Assembly (NCBI GenBank): GCA_029210865.1 | Contig: JARGGE010000127.1 | Location: 1-7,496, forward strand | From: Trueperaceae bacterium | GTDB lineage: Bacteria; Deinococcota; Deinococci; Deinococcales; Trueperaceae | DNA: 7,496 nucleotides | Direction: 5' to 3' | In this document: piece by piece, positions 5,369 through 7,496 of the stretch | How the letters are laid out: every line of letters starts with the position of its first letter | How positions within the stretch are numbered: position 1 is the first letter of the stretch | The notes under the pieces: model-generated | Databases searched by the model: none | What the model was told of the DNA's origin: nothing | Seen by the model: only the letters and a program-made list of their open reading frames with translations | Position numbers and translations under genes: made by a program

Positions 5369-7496
5369 CAGACCGCCTCCATCCCAAGCTGGTTCATCTC
5401 GAGGCGACCGTCGTTGTGGCGCTCGACGCGGTAGAAGTCGTGGCCCGTTGTGGTGAGCAGGACCTCCTGGTAGGGCTCGGAGCCCAGCAGGTTCTTGAAG
5501 ACGGCGAGGCTCAAGTAGTAGCCCTGCTCCTCTTCGACGCTCGGCCGGTAGCCCTCGTTGAGTCGCTCGAGCATCTCGAAGACGTCGAGGTTGATGCGGA
5601 GCTCGGCCCGGTTGCCGCCGGCTCCCTCGTACTGGAGGACGAGCCCGGTGGGCATGTGCTCGACGAAGCGGGCCGTGCTCGCCGCATCGAGGATGCCCAT
5701 GCTGAACCGGTCGGCCGGGAACACGCGGTAGCTGCGGACGGTACCGCGCTCGACGTCGCGCACCTGCAGCGCGAGCTTGCCCCCAAGGCGATCCGGATCC
5801 GTGAGCCCCTCGCCGCGGTTGATGGCGCGGATTATGGTCGGGAGAAGATCCTCGCTGAGCGCCGCGTCTCCGGACTTCCCGGTAACCAGATCGAGCATCC
5901 GCTCGGCGGACCGATAGGGCAGCATCTGGCGCCAGGCGCCGTCGCGACGCTCGAAGAAGGCACGTCGCCGGGCCATGGCCACGTAGCGTTGGTGCGCTTG
6001 GGCGCGGTGCTCCGAGGGCCGGCCCGAGAAGTCGCGGGGCAGGTCATCGAAGAGGCGGCGCATCACCTCGCGGTCGTAGGTGCCTCGCTGATCGAAGGCG
6101 AAGAGGCTGCGGTCGGCCGTCGGGGAGACGAAGTCGATGGCGCGGTCGAGGCGTGGGTCGCTCGCGACCCCCATGTCGATGTCCTTCAGCAGCGTCAGGA
6201 GGCGATCGGCGTTGGGCGCATCGCCCCCCATCCAGCTGTTGAAGTAGAAGCCCTGGACGATCTCGTCGCGGTCCCCGGCACGGTAGAGGTCGTGGATCTC
6301 GTTGCAGTCGCGGGTGCCCACCAGCATGTAGGCCAGCGCCGAGCGTAGGTCTCGCAGCGTGATGTGCAGACGCCCGCGAAGGTGGGTGAGCGTGTAGACG
6401 GTCTTGAGTCGCTCGACGACCTTCGGGCCCGCGGTGCCATCCTGGAAGCTGCGCGCGTTGTGGAAGGCGTAGCAGCGGTCCTTGAGGTCGCACGCATGGC
6501 ACGGCTCCCAGAAGGGCTCGGCCGTCATGCGCCGCATCAGCCGCGCGAAGATCGACTCGTCGCCGCCCTTGGGGTCGCCCTCGAAGCCCATCGGGTCGGT
6601 CACGACGCTGCGCAGGTTGAGGTTCACGACCGCCACGCCGTGATCGGGCACACCGGTCACGAGCCCCTCGTGGATGACTTTCGCGAGCAACGGGAACTCC
6701 GCGCCCTCGGACGCAAGGAAGTCGACGAGGCGGCCCTCGTTGATGGCGATGAGACGGACCTCGTTCTTGGGCCAGGCGCTGTCGTCGTCGCCCGCGAAGG
6801 GGGCGAAGAACTCGCGGAGGACTTCGTCGCTGGTCTGCTCGCCCTCGTCCTGGCTGCCGTCGTAGTTGGTGACGAACGTGCGCCCCTGGAGCTTGAAGCT
6901 GCGGCCGTTGGGCAGCGGCTCGTCGAAGACGGCTTGCTGGTCCTCGGCGCGCTTCTCGAGGCGCTGCAGGAAGGCGGTCTTGCCGTCGCCCGCGTTGCCC
7001 GTGATGACCACGAGCCCGAACTCGCCGGTGATCACCGCCGGCTCGAGGTCGCGGTCGAGGGCCGTCTCGACATAGGTCTGCTGGCCGAGCTCATCGAGGC
7101 CGCGGGTGCCGACGTTGCTGCGCTTGCTCTGGCTGTAGACGGTCAGCAGCCGATGGACGTAGGGGTTCGTGTTCGGCGGGACCGAGCCGCCGCCGAATCC
7201 GGCGACGGACCAGGCGCCGGTGCTCTCCGCTTCCGGGCGAGGCCGCCGCGCCTGCTTGATGCCCTCCAGCGTGGCCGCGAGCTCCGTGGCCGACGCGAAG
7301 CGGTCCGCGCGCTTCGGCGCGATGGCCTTCAGGATGACGTCCACGAACTCCGGCGACAGGTCCGAGAGGCCCGAGAGCTCCCGCGGGTCCTTCGGGGCTT
7401 CACCGGGCGGGGGCGTGGTGGCGTCCCAGGGGTACTGCCCGGTGACGGCCTCGTAGAGGGTGACGCCCAGGGCGTAGAGGTCGCGGTCGGCGAGGT
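5368..7496 (-). CDS. mad6: Ser/Thr protein kinase fused to P-loop ATPase, MAD6-like (5' part outside window)
   Basis: The gene enters at the right edge with an open frame; 708 residues are visible. Residues 1-80 are a Hanks-type Ser/Thr kinase C-lobe: DRDLYALGVTLYEAVTG (subdomain IX, residues 3-19) and APKRADRFASATEL with its conserved Arg near residue 65 (subdomain XI). The N-lobe and catalytic loop lie outside. After a Pro/Arg/Gly linker comes NPYVHRLLTVYSQSKRSNVG, then Walker A GNAGDGKT (166-173, bases 6976-6999), a Walker-B-like LIAINEGRL (248-256), VVNLNLR (289-295), a Cys cluster CHAC-x5-C-x3-H (332-345) and LHITLRDLRSALAYMLVG (376-393). This ATPase pattern recalls DptF of phosphorothioation-dependent restriction. 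Fusion to a kinase, plus the two following genes, points to MAD6 of the methylation-associated defence system (inference). No membrane segment is evident, so it is probably cytosolic. Its stop overlaps the next start. The kinase and ATPase calls are firm; the family name is moderate. Confidence 0.85.
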   Translation of the reverse strand, partial: LADRDLYALGVTLYEAVTGQYPWDATTPPPGEAPKDPRELSGLSDLSPEFVDVILKAIAPKRADRFASATELAATLEGIKQARRPRPEAESTGAWSVAGFGGGSVPPNTNPYVHRLLTVYSQSKRSNVGTRGLDELGQQTYVETALDRDLEPAVITGEFGLVVITGNAGDGKTAFLQRLEKRAEDQQAVFDEPLPNGRSFKLQGRTFVTNYDGSQDEGEQTSDEVLREFFAPFAGDDDSAWPKNEVRLIAINEGRLVDFLASEGAEFPLLAKVIHEGLVTGVPDHGVAVVNLNLRSVVTDPMGFEGDPKGGDESIFARLMRRMTAEPFWEPCHACDLKDRCYAFHNARSFQDGTAGPKVVERLKTVYTLTHLRGRLHITLRDLRSALAYMLVGTRDCNEIHDLYRAGDRDEIVQGFYFNSWMGGDAPNADRLLTLLKDIDMGVASDPRLDRAIDFVSPTADRSLFAFDQRGTYDREVMRRLFDDLPRDFSGRPSEHRAQAHQRYVAMARRRAFFERRDGAWRQMLPYRSAERMLDLVTGKSGDAALSEDLLPTIIRAINRGEGLTDPDRLGGKLALQVRDVERGTVRSYRVFPADRFSMGILDAASTARFVEHMPTGLVLQYEGAGGNRAELRINLDVFEMLERLNEGYRPSVEEEQGYYLSLAVFKNLLGSEPYQEVLLTTTGHDFYRVERHNDGRLEMNQLGMEAV
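5376..5380 (-). promoter_or_regulatory. Shine-Dalgarno site for the middle gene
   Basis: On the minus strand GGAGG is followed by seven bases and then the ATG at 5368. The site lies inside the last codons of the kinase/ATPase gene. With the TGATG stop-start overlap it fixes the start and indicates translational coupling. Confidence 0.85.

Noticed and set aside
3956..5434. Long plus-strand open frame (492 codons) opposite the middle gene
   Set aside because: It has low-complexity Glu/Val/Leu/Arg composition with no domain and spans the junction of two coupled genes. It is an antisense shadow.
7342..7344. GTG as the start of the kinase/ATPase gene
   Set aside because: The same frame stays open to the window edge and encodes the kinase motif DLYALGVTLYEAVTG, so this is an internal Val codon.
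5368..7496. PglW kinase of type 2 BREX
   Set aside because: PglW is followed by PglX/PglY/PglZ-type genes. Here the downstream genes have neither methylase nor phosphatase motifs, and the kinase is joined to a DptF-like ATPase.
1..7496. CRISPR arrays, tRNA, rRNA, or the frequent CTCGAG/TCGAG words as a repeat family
   Set aside because: No regularly spaced repeats or RNA gene signatures were seen. The CTCGAG words are Leu-Glu codons in GC-rich coding DNA.

Overview
The window is high-GC bacterial DNA. Three long genes run head to tail on the minus strand with almost no intergenic space. GC-rich third positions and strong GGAGG Shine-Dalgarno sites fit a high-GC proteobacterium, myxobacterium or similar lineage, but nothing here fixes the taxon.

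Read in the direction of transcription (right to left), the layout is as follows. (1) 7496 to 5368 holds the C-terminal 708 residues of a protein whose start lies beyond the right edge. It has the C-lobe of a Hanks-type Ser/Thr kinase, a short linker, then a P-loop ATPase with GNAGDGKT, a Walker-B-like INEGRL and a Cys cluster. (2) 5368 to 3677 encodes a 563-residue protein with its own Cys cluster and a possible DNA-binding C-terminus. (3) 3680 to 105 encodes the first 1191 residues of a large protein that ends just after a PD-(D/E)xK-type nuclease signature. (4) 1 to 104 is a gene-free flank with a strong inverted repeat (1-36) and a motif resembling an insertion-sequence end.

The gene pairs overlap by 1 nt (TGATG) and 4 nt (ATGA), each with GGAGG 6-7 nt before the start. 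They are therefore one translationally coupled operon, probably encoding proteins made in fixed proportion. The order kinase/ATPase, mid-size Cys-cluster protein, then very large nuclease/ATPase protein recalls the DptF-DptG-DptH restriction module of phosphorothioation systems. With a kinase fused to the first gene, it fits best the distal part (MAD6-MAD7-MAD8) of the methylation-associated defence system (MADS). That assignment comes from motifs, gene order and memory of these families, not from a database search.

The working model (inference) is that the kinase/ATPase senses or licenses the response, the middle protein is a scaffold or DNA-binding partner, and the large protein is the DNA-cleaving, translocating effector. 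The most unusual point is that the large protein stops right after its nuclease motif, before any ATPase domain. The adjacent DNA looks unlike the gene, which suggests an insertion, a rearrangement or an assembly junction. The copy may be a broken or decaying defence locus.
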